Source: Acidimicrobiales bacterium (GTDB lineage: Bacteria; Actinomycetota; Acidimicrobiia; Acidimicrobiales; Poriferisodalaceae). Taken from it: a DNA stretch of 64,000 bases. The stretch lies in assembly GCA_009843525.1 (NCBI GenBank), contig VYDH01000016.1, positions 62,001-126,000 of the forward strand, in the 5' to 3' direction. The notes under the pieces were generated by a model. It ran no database searches and was not told the origin of the DNA. It was given only the letters and a program-made list of their open reading frames with translations. Shown here one piece after another: positions 35,294 to 45,384 of the stretch (the stretch's first letter is position 1; each line of letters begins with the position of its first letter). The translations under genes were made by a program, and so were the position numbers.

Positions 35294-35812
35294 GTGCCCA
35301 TCTATGCGCTTGGCGATTACGAGCCCGACATCCACCCCGACGCCTTCGTGATGCCCGAGGCGATCATCATCGGGCGGGTGACCATCGGCGCGGAGGCGTC
35401 GATCTGGTCGGGTGCGGTGCTGCGCGGCGACGACAACGACATCTTCGTGGGCGCCGGCTCATCAGTGCAGGACAATGCCGTGCTGCACGTCACCGAGGAA
35501 TGGTCGACCACCGTGGGGGAGCGCTGCACCATCGGCCACCTGGCCCACATCGAGGGCGGCGTGGTGCACGACGAGGCCCTCGTCGGCACCGGCGCGATCG
35601 TGCTGCACGACGCCGAGATCGGCGAGCGAGCACTCGTCGGCGCCGGCGCCGTGGTGCCAGGCGGCATGAAGGTGCCACCCGGCACGATCGCGGTGGGCAC
35701 GCCGGCCAAGATCCGCGAGGGCGTCGACACGGTGCCGCTGATCCTGCCGGGCGTGCAGAACTACCTGGACCGCCGGGTCCGCTACATGGGCGAGCTCCGC
35801 CGCATCGACTGA
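35294..35812 (+). CDS. Gamma-class carbonic anhydrase-like hexapeptide protein
   Basis: The 172-residue left-handed beta-helix protein has the hexapeptide repeat pattern (IIGRVTIGAEASIWSGAVLRGD, then IGHLAHIEGGVVHDEALVGTGAIVL) and His residues in AVLHVTEEW and GHLAHIEG at the trimer-interface zinc site. Members hydrate CO2 or have unknown substrates (YrdA/PaaY type). The start follows a TAGCGT box by 6 bases. It stands alone on the plus strand, divergent from the oligopeptidase. Confidence 0.88.
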   Translation: MPIYALGDYEPDIHPDAFVMPEAIIIGRVTIGAEASIWSGAVLRGDDNDIFVGAGSSVQDNAVLHVTEEWSTTVGERCTIGHLAHIEGGVVHDEALVGTGAIVLHDAEIGERALVGAGAVVPGGMKVPPGTIAVGTPAKIREGVDTVPLILPGVQNYLDRRVRYMGELRRID

Positions 35813-35864
35813 CCTCGCAAGAAAGGTCAGCGAGCGCACTCTGACGCGCCCTGCACGGCGGCGG

Positions 35865-35870
35865 TAGCGT
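35865..35870 (+). promoter_or_regulatory. -10 element of a leaderless promoter (LLM oxidoreductase)
   Basis: TAGCGT is 8 bases before ATG 35879. Confidence 0.55.
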
Positions 35871-35878
35871 CACGGCCC

Positions 35879-36784
35879 ATGAGCATGGGAAGCATCGACC
35901 TGGGACGCATCGGCATCTGGACGGGGGTGCTCGACGCGCTGCCGTCTGCGCAGGGCGTGGAGTTCGTCGCCGAAGCCGAAGAGCTGGGATACGGGGCGTT
36001 CTGGATCCCCGAGGCCGTCGGGCGTGACCCATTCGTGGCGGCCGCCCGGCTGCTGGAAGGCACCAGCACCATCAAGATCGCCACCGGCATCGCCAACATC
36101 TACGCCCGCGACCCCATGACCATGGCCAACACGCTGCGTACCATCGACGAGGCGTTTCCGGGCCGGTTCCTGCTGGGTCTCGGCGTCAGCCACCACCACC
36201 TGGTGGAGTACATCCGCAAGCACGACTACTCCAAGCCGCTCAGCTACATGCGCGAGTACCTCGAGCGCATGGGCAAGTCCCGCTTCATGGCCCACGGCCC
36301 CCAGGAGCTGCCCGAGATCGTGCTGGCGGCGCTGGGCCCCAAGATGCTGGAGCTGTCGGCCACGGCGACCGCGGGCGCCCACCCGTACTTCGTGCCGCCC
36401 GAGCACACGGCGGTGGCCCGCGAGACCATGGGCCCCGACGCGGCGCTGTATCCCGAGCAGATGGCCATTCTGGACACCGACGCCGATTCAGCCCGAGCGC
36501 TGGCCCGCAAGAACATGGCCATCTACCTGGGCCTGCCGAACTACGCCAACAACCTGCTGCGGCTGGGCTTCACCCAGGCCGACATCGACGGCGGCCCCGA
36601 CGGCGGCCCGTCCGACAAGCTGGTCGACGCCATCGTCGTCTGGGGCACCGAAGAAGACGTCAAGGCCCGCGTGGACGCTCACTTCGACGCCGGCGCCGAC
36701 CACGTCTGCGTGCAGGTCCTGGCAGACGACCCTGCAGCGGCGTTCGACGGCTGGCGCCGCCTCGCCCCCACCCTGCTGAGCTGA
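35879..36784 (+). CDS. LLM-class oxidoreductase, TIGR03620-like
   Basis: This 301-residue luciferase-like enzyme has GVEFVAEAEELGYGAFWIPEAVGRDPF, IATGIANIYARDPMTMANTL and FLLGLGVSHHHLVEYIR. The pattern is typical of actinobacterial F420-dependent family members; the substrate is unknown. It is the third LLM enzyme in the window and is closer in style to the MSMEG-type subfamily than to the other two. The start follows a TAGCGT box by 8 bases. Confidence 0.87.
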   Translation: MSMGSIDLGRIGIWTGVLDALPSAQGVEFVAEAEELGYGAFWIPEAVGRDPFVAAARLLEGTSTIKIATGIANIYARDPMTMANTLRTIDEAFPGRFLLGLGVSHHHLVEYIRKHDYSKPLSYMREYLERMGKSRFMAHGPQELPEIVLAALGPKMLELSATATAGAHPYFVPPEHTAVARETMGPDAALYPEQMAILDTDADSARALARKNMAIYLGLPNYANNLLRLGFTQADIDGGPDGGPSDKLVDAIVVWGTEEDVKARVDAHFDAGADHVCVQVLADDPAAAFDGWRRLAPTLLS

Positions 36785-36787
36785 TCG

Positions 36788-36828
36788 CGCCGCCCGCGCC
36801 CTGCACTATGACCCGGGCAGGGGCGGCG
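36788..36828 (+). terminator. Compound GC-rich hairpin between the LLM gene and sufB
   Basis: CGCCGC (36788-36793) pairs with GCGGCG (36823-36828), and CCCTGC (36799-36804) with GCAGGG (36817-36822). The structure ends one base before the sufB -10 box and has no U tract. It may end the LLM transcript. Confidence 0.35.
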
Positions 36829-36829
36829 T

Positions 36830-36835
36830 TAGGCT
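36830..36835 (+). promoter_or_regulatory. -10 element of a leaderless promoter (sufB)
   Basis: TAGGCT is 6 bases before GTG 36842. No SufR-type regulator gene is next to it. Confidence 0.6.
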
Positions 36836-36841
36836 GAGGTT

Positions 36842-38253
<1,412 letters not shown>

Positions 38254-38254
<1 letters not shown>

Positions 38255-39312
38255 TGCGCAGCCCAAAGGACTTCTTCGCCCCGCTGGCGCTCGGGGCGCC
38301 TGAACCGCTGCGCGAGGTGCCCTTCCGGCCCTCTCGCATGATCCACTTCTTCGACCCGTCGAACGAGCGGATGCGGGCCAAGGTGCCCGACATCGCCCCC
38401 ACGGTCGACGTGCTGCTCGGCAACCTGGAAGACGCCGTGTCGGCCGACAGCAAAGACGCTGCCCGTGCCGGGCTGATCGAGGTGGGCAAGGCGTGGGAGC
38501 CGGGCCACACGCAGCTGTGGACCCGGGTGAACAGCCTCGACTCGCCGTGGTTCCTCGACGACGTGTGGGCGCTGTGCCACGAGATCGGCGACAAGCTCGA
38601 CGTGATCATGGTGCCCAAGGTGGAAGGCCCCGAGGACATTCACTACGTGGATCGGCTGCTGGCCCAGCTCGAGGCCCGCGTGGGGCTGGAACGGCCGCTG
38701 CTGGTGCATGCGATCCTCGAGACCGCCCGTGGCGTGGCCAACGTGGAATCGATCTGCCTGGCCAGCCCCCGCATGCAGGGGCTGTCGCTGGGGCCTGCCG
38801 ACCTGGCCGCTGACCGCCGCATGAAGACCACCCGCGTCGGCGGCGGGCATCCCGGCTACCTCGTGCGCACCGACCCCGTGCCCGACGGCGACGACGACGC
38901 GCGCACGTCATTCCAGCAGGACCTGTGGCACTACACGCTGGCCCGCATGGTTGACGCCTGCGGCACCGCTGGCATCCTGCCCTACTACGGGCCGTTCGGC
39001 GACATCGCCGACCCCATCGGCTGCGAGGACCAGTTCCGCAACGCCTACCTGCTCGGCTGTGTGGGGGCGTGGAGCCTGCACCCCAGCCAGATCGCCATCG
39101 CCAAGCGGGTGTTCAGCCCCGAGCCTGCCGAAGTGGCGTGGGCGCAGCGGGTGGTGACCGAGATGGGCGACGGCACCGGCGCCGTGATGATCGACGGCAA
39201 GATGCAGGACGACGCCACCGTCAAGCAGTGCCGCGTGGTGCTGCAGCTCGCCCGTGACCTGTCTGCGGCCGACCCCGAGCTGGCCGCTGCCTACGGGCTC
39301 GAGACTGCCTGA
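38254..39312 (+). CDS. CoA-ester lyase of the HpcH/HpaI (malyl-CoA lyase-like) family
   Basis: The 352-residue protein has the CitE/Mcl fold: [66 protein letters not shown] and [15 protein letters not shown]-malyl-CoA/beta-methylmalyl-CoA lyases of this type cleave beta-methylmalyl-CoA to glyoxylate and propionyl-CoA, which would follow the MaoC and mcd-like steps encoded at 26.7-29.0 kb. ATG 38254 overlaps the sufB stop by one base, so it is probably translated from the sufB transcript. Confidence 0.75.
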
Positions 39313-39329
39313 GAGAGTCTGGACTCCAT

Positions 39330-40208
39330 ATGAGCGCTGCCGCCGCCCGCCCCGCCCGCCCGCGCCGATCGGTGCTCTATATGCCGGCGGCCAATGCCCG
39401 GGCGCTGGAGAAGGCCAAGGCCATCGGCGCGGATGCGCTCATCTTCGATCTCGAGGATGCGGTAGCGCCCGATGCCAAGGAAGCCGCCCGCGAGGGCGCG
39501 TGCGCCGCCGCATCATCTGGCGAGTACGGCTACCGCGAGCTGACCATCCGTTGCAACGGGCTCGACACCCCGTGGGGTCGCGACGACATCAGGGCCGCGG
39601 GTGCAGCGGCCCCCTCAGCCGTTGTCATCCCCAAGGTGTCGAGCGCCGCACATCTCGCTGCCGTGTCCGACCTGCTCGACACCGCGGGCGCCCCCGACTC
39701 GATGCGCATCTGGGCCATGATCGAGACACCTGCCGGCATCGCCCATGCCCGCGAGATCGCCGGCTTCGAGCGAACCGATGCGGTGGTGATGGGCACCAAC
39801 GACATGGCCAAGGAATTGCACGCCACTATCACGCCCGACCGGGCAGCGCTGGTGCCGCACCTCGCGACGTGCTTGGTGGCCGCCCGGGAAGCCGGCGTCA
39901 CCGCCCTCGACGGTGTCTACAACGACATCCGCGACGCAGACGGATTCGCGGCCGTGTGCCGCCAAGGCGCCGATCTGGGGTTCGACGGCAAGACGCTGAT
40001 CCACCCCAGCCAGGTCGATCCCGCCAACGAGGCCTTCTCGCCGAGCCTTGACGAGCTCGACTTCCACCGCCAGGTGATCGAGGCATTCGAGGCGGCGGTG
40101 GCAGATGGCCGTGGGGTGGTGACCGTAGACGGCAAGATGGTCGAGAATCTTCACGTCGATGAAGCCCGGCGGGCGATAGCGCTCGCCGACGCGATTGCGC
40201 AGCGCTGA
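39330..40208 (+). CDS. CoA-ester lyase, CitE-like
   Basis: The 292-residue protein has RRSVLYMPAANARALEKAKAI, ADALIFDLEDAVAPDAKEAAR, RCNGLDTPWGRDD, IETPAGIAHAREIAGFERTD and TLIHPSQVDPANEAF, the standard CitE-like metal and CoA sites. It is a second, shorter and distinct member right after the first, 17 bases downstream. Possible activities are (S)-malyl-CoA thioesterase, citramalyl-CoA lyase or malyl-CoA lyase. Two different paralogs in tandem recall pairs where one is a lyase and the other a thioesterase; that is inference. Confidence 0.75.
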   Translation: MSAAAARPARPRRSVLYMPAANARALEKAKAIGADALIFDLEDAVAPDAKEAAREGACAAASSGEYGYRELTIRCNGLDTPWGRDDIRAAGAAAPSAVVIPKVSSAAHLAAVSDLLDTAGAPDSMRIWAMIETPAGIAHAREIAGFERTDAVVMGTNDMAKELHATITPDRAALVPHLATCLVAAREAGVTALDGVYNDIRDADGFAAVCRQGADLGFDGKTLIHPSQVDPANEAFSPSLDELDFHRQVIEAFEAAVADGRGVVTVDGKMVENLHVDEARRAIALADAIAQR

Positions 40209-40222
40209 GGGAGGCGGCTGCC

Positions 40223-40636
40223 ATGCCGATGCGAACGAACTGCCGCCACTACGAGAGCCGGTCCTACCCCAACGGCGACACCGTGCGAAAGTGCAACCTC
40301 GACTTGGCCCCCGAGGCCCCGTGGCGCTGCCCCGAAGACTGTCCGTCGTATTCGCCTCGACGGCTAGACGCCGGCTGGCAGCACGGCTCGCTGGGTGTTC
40401 GCAACTTCGCCACCGAGCCCGAGAGCGTCGGCGTGGATGAGTCCATCGGCGACCTCCTCGATGCTGCCGAGGACATCCTGAACGAGGCCGGTCCGCGAAT
40501 CCTCGAAGAGGTTGCCGCGGAGCAGTCCCGGCGCAAGGGCATCCGCATCAGGTCCAAGAATCGCAAGGCTGCCCGCAAGGCAAAGCGTGTGAAGCGTCGT
40601 GCGGACCGCGACGACCGCAAAGACGGCGAGATCTGA
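40223..40636 (+). CDS. Cys-rich small protein of unknown function inside the suf operon
   Basis: The 137-residue protein has an N-terminal Cys cluster, Cys7, Cys24, Cys36 and Cys40 (CRHYESR, RKCNL, RCPEDCPSY), with His9 nearby, then an acidic helical middle (DESIGDLLDAAEDILNEAG) and a very basic C-terminus rich in Lys and Arg (KNRKAARKAKRVKRRADRD). I do not recognise a named family. The four-Cys set could bind zinc or an Fe-S cluster, and the tail could bind nucleic acid. It sits 14 bases after the CitE-like gene and before sufD. Confidence 0.7.
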   Translation: MPMRTNCRHYESRSYPNGDTVRKCNLDLAPEAPWRCPEDCPSYSPRRLDAGWQHGSLGVRNFATEPESVGVDESIGDLLDAAEDILNEAGPRILEEVAAEQSRRKGIRIRSKNRKAARKAKRVKRRADRDDRKDGEI

Positions 40637-40648
40637 TCACGGCTCGAT

Positions 40649-40667
40649 GCGGGCCGCTCCGGCCCGC
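40649..40667 (+). terminator. GC-rich hairpin before sufD
   Basis: GCGGGCC-GCTCC-GGCCCGC is a perfect 7-bp stem directly after the Cys-rich gene and before the sufD promoter. It lacks a U tract; it may end or attenuate the sufB transcript. Confidence 0.4.
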
Positions 40668-40689
40668 TAGGCCCTCACGGGCGCGCCGG

Positions 40690-40695
40690 TAGCCT
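40690..40695 (+). promoter_or_regulatory. -10 element of a leaderless promoter (sufD)
   Basis: TAGCCT is 7 bases before GTG 40703; sufD therefore has its own promoter apart from sufB. Confidence 0.6.
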
Positions 40696-40702
40696 CCGCA
40701 GC

Positions 40703-41953
40703 GTGTTCAGCCCCGACCTCGTCGACGCGCTCGACGGCTCCGACGCGTTGACCAAGCGGCGCCGCGCCGCGGCGGAACGAGCGGTCGCCAGCGGCCAGCC
40801 GTCGTTCACCGAAGAGGTGTGGCGCTACACCCCCATCGACGATCTCGACCCTGCGCTGTATGCCTTCGCGGCGCCTGGCGGCGCTGCGGGGCCGGCGGGC
40901 CTGATGGACGGTGTCGACGACGGCGCTGCGGCAGTGGTTCGCATCACCAACGGTGCCGTCGTCGACGTCTCGGTTCGGGCAGAGGGCATCCGCGTGGGCA
41001 CGCTCGGCGACGGCGCGGACGATCTGATCGGCACGGTCGCCCCCGAGGGGCCGGACGTCTTCGGCGACTGGAATCTGGCTCTGGCCACAGCGCCGGTGGC
41101 CGTCAGCATCGATCCGAACGCGGTGGTGACTGCGCCGATCGTCGTGCACGTCCACACCGATGTCGAGGGGCTGGCATGGTTCCCCCGGCTCGTCGTGGTG
41201 GCCGGCCGCACCAGCCAGGCCACCGTGATCGAGCATCACACCGGCGGCGACACGCCCGCACTCGTCTGCCCCCTGACTGAGCTGAGCGTCGGTGACGGTG
41301 CGCACCTCGGTCACCTCACCGTGCAGGAACTGGGCTCGGGCGCATGGCAGATTGCCAACCTCTGCTCGGACGTGGGCCGCGACGCCAACCTGCGGACCGG
41401 CCAGGTGGCGATGGGCGGCGCATACGCCCGGGCCCGCATCGGCATCGACATGACCGGGCGCGGCGGCCACAGCGAGATCGACGCCGTGTATTTCGGCCGG
41501 GGCAGCTCCACGCTCGACTTCCGCACCTTCCAGACCCACGTAGCACCCCACACCACCTCCGACCTGCTGTTCAAGGGCGCGGTCGATGACCATGCCCGGG
41601 CGGTCTACACGGGGCTGATCCGCATCGAGGCCGACGCTCCCCACGTCGTGGCCAACCAGACCAACCGGAATCTGAAGCTGTCCCCCAATGCGTGGGCCGA
41701 ATCGGTGCCGAACCTCGAGATCGAGAACAGCGATGTGCAGTGCAGCCACGCCTCCTCGATCGGCCCTGTCGACGCCGACCAGCGCTTCTACCTCGAGAGC
41801 CGGGGCGTGCCCACCGACGTGGCCGAGGCGCTGGTGGTGCGTGGCTTCTTCGACGAGGTGCTCGATGCGCTGCCGTCTGAAGAGATCTCGGCATCGGTGC
41901 GCCAGCGCATCGACGAGCTGGTGTCCGATGCCGACTTCGCGGTCGCGCAATGA
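40703..41953 (+). CDS. sufD: Fe-S cluster assembly protein SufD
   Basis: The 416-residue protein has the SufD beta-helix core and C-terminal helix: EEVWRYTPIDDLD near the start, GRGGHSEIDAVYFG, LLFKGAVDDHARAVYTGLI, NQTNRNLKLSPNAWAESVPNLEIE, VQCSHASSIGPVD and FLRRG-like VVRGFFDEVLDALPSE. It partners SufB in the SufBCD scaffold. GTG 40703 is fixed by the TAGCCT box. It is separated from sufB by about 2.4 kb holding three other genes. Confidence 0.93.
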   Translation: MFSPDLVDALDGSDALTKRRRAAAERAVASGQPSFTEEVWRYTPIDDLDPALYAFAAPGGAAGPAGLMDGVDDGAAAVVRITNGAVVDVSVRAEGIRVGTLGDGADDLIGTVAPEGPDVFGDWNLALATAPVAVSIDPNAVVTAPIVVHVHTDVEGLAWFPRLVVVAGRTSQATVIEHHTGGDTPALVCPLTELSVGDGAHLGHLTVQELGSGAWQIANLCSDVGRDANLRTGQVAMGGAYARARIGIDMTGRGGHSEIDAVYFGRGSSTLDFRTFQTHVAPHTTSDLLFKGAVDDHARAVYTGLIRIEADAPHVVANQTNRNLKLSPNAWAESVPNLEIENSDVQCSHASSIGPVDADQRFYLESRGVPTDVAEALVVRGFFDEVLDALPSEEISASVRQRIDELVSDADFAVAQ

Positions 41954-42007
41954 GCGCGACGGCCGTGCGGGCAGTGCAATGAGCTTGGTTGCCGTGGAGG
42001 CGGCGCC

Positions 42008-42340
42008 ATGAGCGCAGCAGACGAGACCCGCACCGAGGTGCTGTGCCAGCGTGGCGACGTGCCCGACGGCGAAGCCCACCGCTTCGACGTCGAAGGGCAC
42101 CGCATCGCTCTGGCGCGCATCGGCGACGACTACTACGCCATCGGCGACCGGTGCAGCCACCAGAACTACTCGCTGGCCGACGGCTGGGTCTGGCCCGACG
42201 AGTGCGCGCTCGAGTGCCCGCAGCACTCGTCGAGCTTTGACCTGCGGACCGGCAAGCCGAATTGCTTCCCCGCCACCCAGCCCGTTCCGGTCTATGAGAT
42301 CCGTATCAGCGGCGACGATGTCGCGGTGGTGCTGCCATGA
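42008..42340 (+). CDS. Rieske 2Fe-2S ferredoxin of the suf operon
   Basis: The 110-residue protein has the two Rieske ligand boxes, CSHQNYSLADG (Cys-x-His) and CPQHSSSFDLRTG (Cys-x2-His). Such small Rieske ferredoxins accompany suf genes in actinobacteria, perhaps delivering electrons or serving as a maturation target. ATG 42008 has GGAGG about 7 bases upstream. The stop overlaps the sufC start (ATGA). Confidence 0.9.
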   Translation: MSAADETRTEVLCQRGDVPDGEAHRFDVEGHRIALARIGDDYYAIGDRCSHQNYSLADGWVWPDECALECPQHSSSFDLRTGKPNCFPATQPVPVYEIRISGDDVAVVLP

Positions 42341-43227
42341 GCGACAACACCGCGCACACGCTGCGCATCGAAGGCCTGCACGCATCGGCGGGCGACACCG
42401 AAATCCTGCAGGGCGTCGACCTGGAGGTCTCCTCGGGCCGTGTGCATGCGGTCATGGGACCCAACGGCTCGGGCAAGAGCACCCTGGCCCATGTCGTCAT
42501 GGGCAGGCCCGGTTACGAGGTCACCGCTGGCTCAGTGACCCTCGACGGCGTCGACGTGCTGAGCCTGGCGCCCTGGGAGCGGGCGCAGGCTGGGCTGTTC
42601 CTGGCCATGCAGCACCCGACCGAGGTGCCCGGCGTCTCGGCCGCCCAGGCACTGGCCGAGGCACTTGCGCTGCGGGCTGGCGATGACGGTCCGAGCGATG
42701 ACCAGCTCGAGCGCACCCGCAGCCTTCTCGAAGCCGAGGCGGCCGCTGTCGGGCTGAAGGCCGAGCTGGTGGCACGGCCGCTGAATGTCGACATGTCGGG
42801 CGGCGAGAAGAAGCGCAACGAGACGGTCCAGCTCGCAGTGCTGCAGCCACGCATCGCCATCCTCGACGAGATCGACAGCGGCCTCGACATCGACGCGCTG
42901 CGGGCCTGCGCCAACCGCATCGAAGCGCTCACCGAGGCGGGCCTAGGCGTGCTGGCCATCACGCACTTCACCCGGGTGCTGGAGTACCTCCGGCCCGATG
43001 AGGTCCACGTGATCGTGGACGGCCGCATCGTGGACTCCGGCGGTCCCGAGCTCGCGGAGGCACTCGAAGCCGACGGCTACGCCCCGTACCTGCCCGAAGA
43101 GCCCGACGCCGGCGTGGCGGTGTCGATCGGCGGGCTCGGCAGCTCGCTCGGTACAGGAGCGGGGCCGTCTCCGGCCGACGATCCGTTCGCTGACCCCTGG
43201 GCAGATCCGCTCGACGAGTTGGGCTGA
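42337..43227 (+). CDS. sufC: Fe-S cluster assembly ATPase SufC, first copy
   Basis: The 296-residue ATPase has Walker A MGPNGSGKSTL, the SufC-specific LFLAMQHPTEVPGVS Q-loop, signature MSGGEKKRNE, Walker B IAILDEIDSGLDID and the His switch AITHFTRVLEYL. The last 40 residues are an extra acidic Gly/Pro tail beyond the usual 250-residue length. It is linked to sufD and the Rieske gene. A second, different sufC lies at 47162-47944 on the other strand. Confidence 0.93.
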   Translation: MSDNTAHTLRIEGLHASAGDTEILQGVDLEVSSGRVHAVMGPNGSGKSTLAHVVMGRPGYEVTAGSVTLDGVDVLSLAPWERAQAGLFLAMQHPTEVPGVSAAQALAEALALRAGDDGPSDDQLERTRSLLEAEAAAVGLKAELVARPLNVDMSGGEKKRNETVQLAVLQPRIAILDEIDSGLDIDALRACANRIEALTEAGLGVLAITHFTRVLEYLRPDEVHVIVDGRIVDSGGPELAEALEADGYAPYLPEEPDAGVAVSIGGLGSSLGTGAGPSPADDPFADPWADPLDELG

Positions 43228-43328
43228 GCGCCGCTGAATCTCCCTTGACGCGGGCACCGTTGCGTGCCTTCGATGTGCCGAGGAGTTCGTGTTGACTGGT
43301 CAAGGGGAAACAAGGGGAGGGTGATCCG

Positions 43329-43625
43329 ATGGCACGAGAGCTGTTGAGTGAAGACGAACTGGAAGCGCTGGCTGCCGAGCTCGGGGCATGGGATGTGTCG
43401 GGCAGCGAATTGCGCCGCACGTTCCGCTTCGGGAACTTCGTGGAGGCATTCGGGTTCATGGCCGCCGCGGCCCTGGTGGCCGAGAAGATGGACCACCACC
43501 CCAACTGGTCCAACGTGTACAGCACGGTGGAGGTTGCGCTGAGCACGCACGACCGCGGCGGGGTGACCGAGCTGGACGCCGCGCTGGCGCGTGCCATGGA
43601 CGGCCTGGCAGGCGGCGCAGGCTGA
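43329..43625 (+). CDS. Pterin-4a-carbinolamine dehydratase
   Basis: The 98-residue protein has the family core FGNFVEAFGFMAAAALVAEKMDHHPNWSNVY, including the catalytic HHPxW motif. It dehydrates 4a-hydroxytetrahydropterin produced by aromatic amino acid hydroxylases; homologs also occur without such hydroxylases. The Shine-Dalgarno GGAGGG lies just upstream of ATG 43329. An inverted repeat TTGACTGGTCAA at 43292-43303 may be an operator. Confidence 0.9.
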   Translation: MARELLSEDELEALAAELGAWDVSGSELRRTFRFGNFVEAFGFMAAAALVAEKMDHHPNWSNVYSTVEVALSTHDRGGVTELDAALARAMDGLAGGAG

Positions 43626-43635
43626 TTGCCGCTCG

Positions 43636-44190
43636 ATGCGACTGCCACGCCTGAGGCGGCGTCCGAAGCCCGACCAAACCGAACGACCCGCGCCTGCGCC
43701 GGTCGTCGAGGGAACGGTCGAATCGAAGCCGGGTCTGCGCCGGCTGCTGCATCAGCTCTTCGAGTTCTGGGTGCGCCTGCGGCCTGCCCGGGTGACGCTG
43801 GGTGTGCGCGGGCTGGTGGTCGACCACAAGGGCCGCGTCTGCCTGGTGCGGCACACCTACCGGGACGGCTGGTTCCTGCCGGGCGGCGGGGTCAAGACCC
43901 GCGAGGCGCTCGTGGACGCGGTGGCGAGGGAGCTGCGCGAGGAGACCGGCGTCGTCGTCGCCGAGACGCCCCAGAATGTGCTCGGCGTCTACTCGTCACG
44001 CCATGGCAACCGCAGCGATCACGTCGTGGTGTTCGTGGTCACCGACTGGCGCGTCGAGGAATCAGCCTCCCCCGAGATCGCCGAAGTGGCGTTCTTTCCC
44101 CCCGGCGAACTGCCCCCCGGCACCACACCAGGCACCTCACGCCGCATCTCCGAATGGATGACCGGCGTCCCCCCCGGCCACCGCTGGTAG
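43636..44190 (+). CDS. NUDIX hydrolase
   Basis: The 184-residue protein has a complete Nudix box, GGGVKTREALVDAVAREL followed by REETGV, within a normal fold (LVVDHKGRVCLVRHTYRDGWFLP before it). The first 50 residues are basic and Pro-rich, then comes a short helix LLHQLFEFWVRLRP that may touch the membrane. The substrate, a nucleoside diphosphate derivative, is not evident. ATG 43636 is chosen as the first start after the preceding gene's stop. Confidence 0.85.
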   Translation: MRLPRLRRRPKPDQTERPAPAPVVEGTVESKPGLRRLLHQLFEFWVRLRPARVTLGVRGLVVDHKGRVCLVRHTYRDGWFLPGGGVKTREALVDAVARELREETGVVVAETPQNVLGVYSSRHGNRSDHVVVFVVTDWRVEESASPEIAEVAFFPPGELPPGTTPGTSRRISEWMTGVPPGHRW

Positions 44191-44214
44191 CACCGGCCGC
44201 CCGCCGGAGGATGG

Positions 44215-45384
44215 CTAGAGGCGGGGGGTGCGGGGTGGGTGGCCCATGAGGATGCGTCCGTAGGCCTCGAGGGCTGGGTCGAGTGCTGTGATGGCGTGCA
44301 TGTTGATGGCCTGCAGATCGGCCTGCAGGCGGCCGATCCGGTTGGAGTCGCGCACGCCGCGGCCGCCAGTTGCCAGGTAGATCGTCTGGGTCGCTTCAAG
44401 GCAGCGGCGGACGGCGTACGCGCAGTCCAGGCGCACCCGTGCGCGCAGTGGAAGCTCCAGCGACTCGTTGTTGAGGGCCGTCTCCATGAGCAGCTCTGCG
44501 GTGCGTCGCATCAGCAGCTCGCCCTGGTCGACGAGCGCATGGGCTTCGGCGAATTGGCGGTGCGTCAGCGGCCAGTCGGTCTGCAGCACGTCGACGTGGC
44601 TGATGACCTTGCCGTCGACCTCCTCCGCGAACGCGGCCAACGACGCCCGGGCGGCCCCCAGAGCCGGTGGGACCAACGCGTAGGCCAGTGTCGGCATCAG
44701 CGAACTGCGCTGTATCCAGCCGGTGTTGCGGGCCATGCCCGGCGTGTCGCCTGAAGCCAGCACCTCGCCGGCGACGAAACGGTGTTCGGGCACGAACACG
44801 TCGTCGGCCACGATGCTGCTGCTGCCGGTGGCCCGCAGACCGTTGGCGTGCCAGTCGTCGAGCGCGGAGACGTCGTCGGCCGGCAGCACGAACATGCCCG
44901 AGACGTGGCCGTCGCCGTCTGGGGACGGGAAGTGTCCGCCCAGGATGACCCAGCCGGCGTGATCGATGCCTGACCCGAACGGCCAGAAGCCGCTGAGCTT
45001 CCAGCCGCCGTCCACCGGGGTGGCGTCGCCGCGGTCGACCAGCACGCCTGCCACATAGATGTCAGGTCCGCCGCAGTACATCTCCTCCTGGCAAGCGTCG
45101 GGCCAGTGGCCCACTAGCCACGCGTGTGCATTGCCAACGCACGAGTGCCACGCGGTAGACGGGCAGCCCTCGGCCAGCGCCGCATTCACTTCCAGGTACG
45201 TGATCCAGTCGAGCTCTTGGCCGCCATTGGCGCTCGGCTGGCCGATCGTCATCAGATCTGCGCCACGCAGCTCGTCGATGACGTCGGGCTCGACCCGGCG
45301 AGCCCACGGATCGGCCGCTGCCCGCGCAGCCAGCTTGGGGGCGAGCTGGCGCGCCCGCTCGACCAGTTCGGCTCGACGGCTCAC
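44215..45384 (-). CDS. Acyl-CoA dehydrogenase-fold flavin oxidase/monooxygenase (HsaA-like)
   Basis: The 389-residue protein follows the type-2 acyl-CoA dehydrogenase pattern seen in HsaA-like flavin monooxygenases and DszC-type enzymes: IGQPSANGGQELDWITYLEV, GCPSTAWHSCVGNAHAWL, GGWKLSGFWPFGSGIDHAGWVILGG, LRATGSSSIVADDVFVPEHR and QTIYLATGGRGVRDSNRIGR. It lacks the usual catalytic Glu context of beta-oxidation dehydrogenases. GTG 45384 overlaps the sufU stop (GTGA), so it is translationally coupled to the minus-strand suf genes, an odd pairing. A flavin reductase partner would be needed if it is an oxygenase. Confidence 0.68.
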   Translation of the reverse strand: MSRRAELVERARQLAPKLAARAAADPWARRVEPDVIDELRGADLMTIGQPSANGGQELDWITYLEVNAALAEGCPSTAWHSCVGNAHAWLVGHWPDACQEEMYCGGPDIYVAGVLVDRGDATPVDGGWKLSGFWPFGSGIDHAGWVILGGHFPSPDGDGHVSGMFVLPADDVSALDDWHANGLRATGSSSIVADDVFVPEHRFVAGEVLASGDTPGMARNTGWIQRSSLMPTLAYALVPPALGAARASLAAFAEEVDGKVISHVDVLQTDWPLTHRQFAEAHALVDQGELLMRRTAELLMETALNNESLELPLRARVRLDCAYAVRRCLEATQTIYLATGGRGVRDSNRIGRLQADLQAINMHAITALDPALEAYGRILMGHPPRTPRL

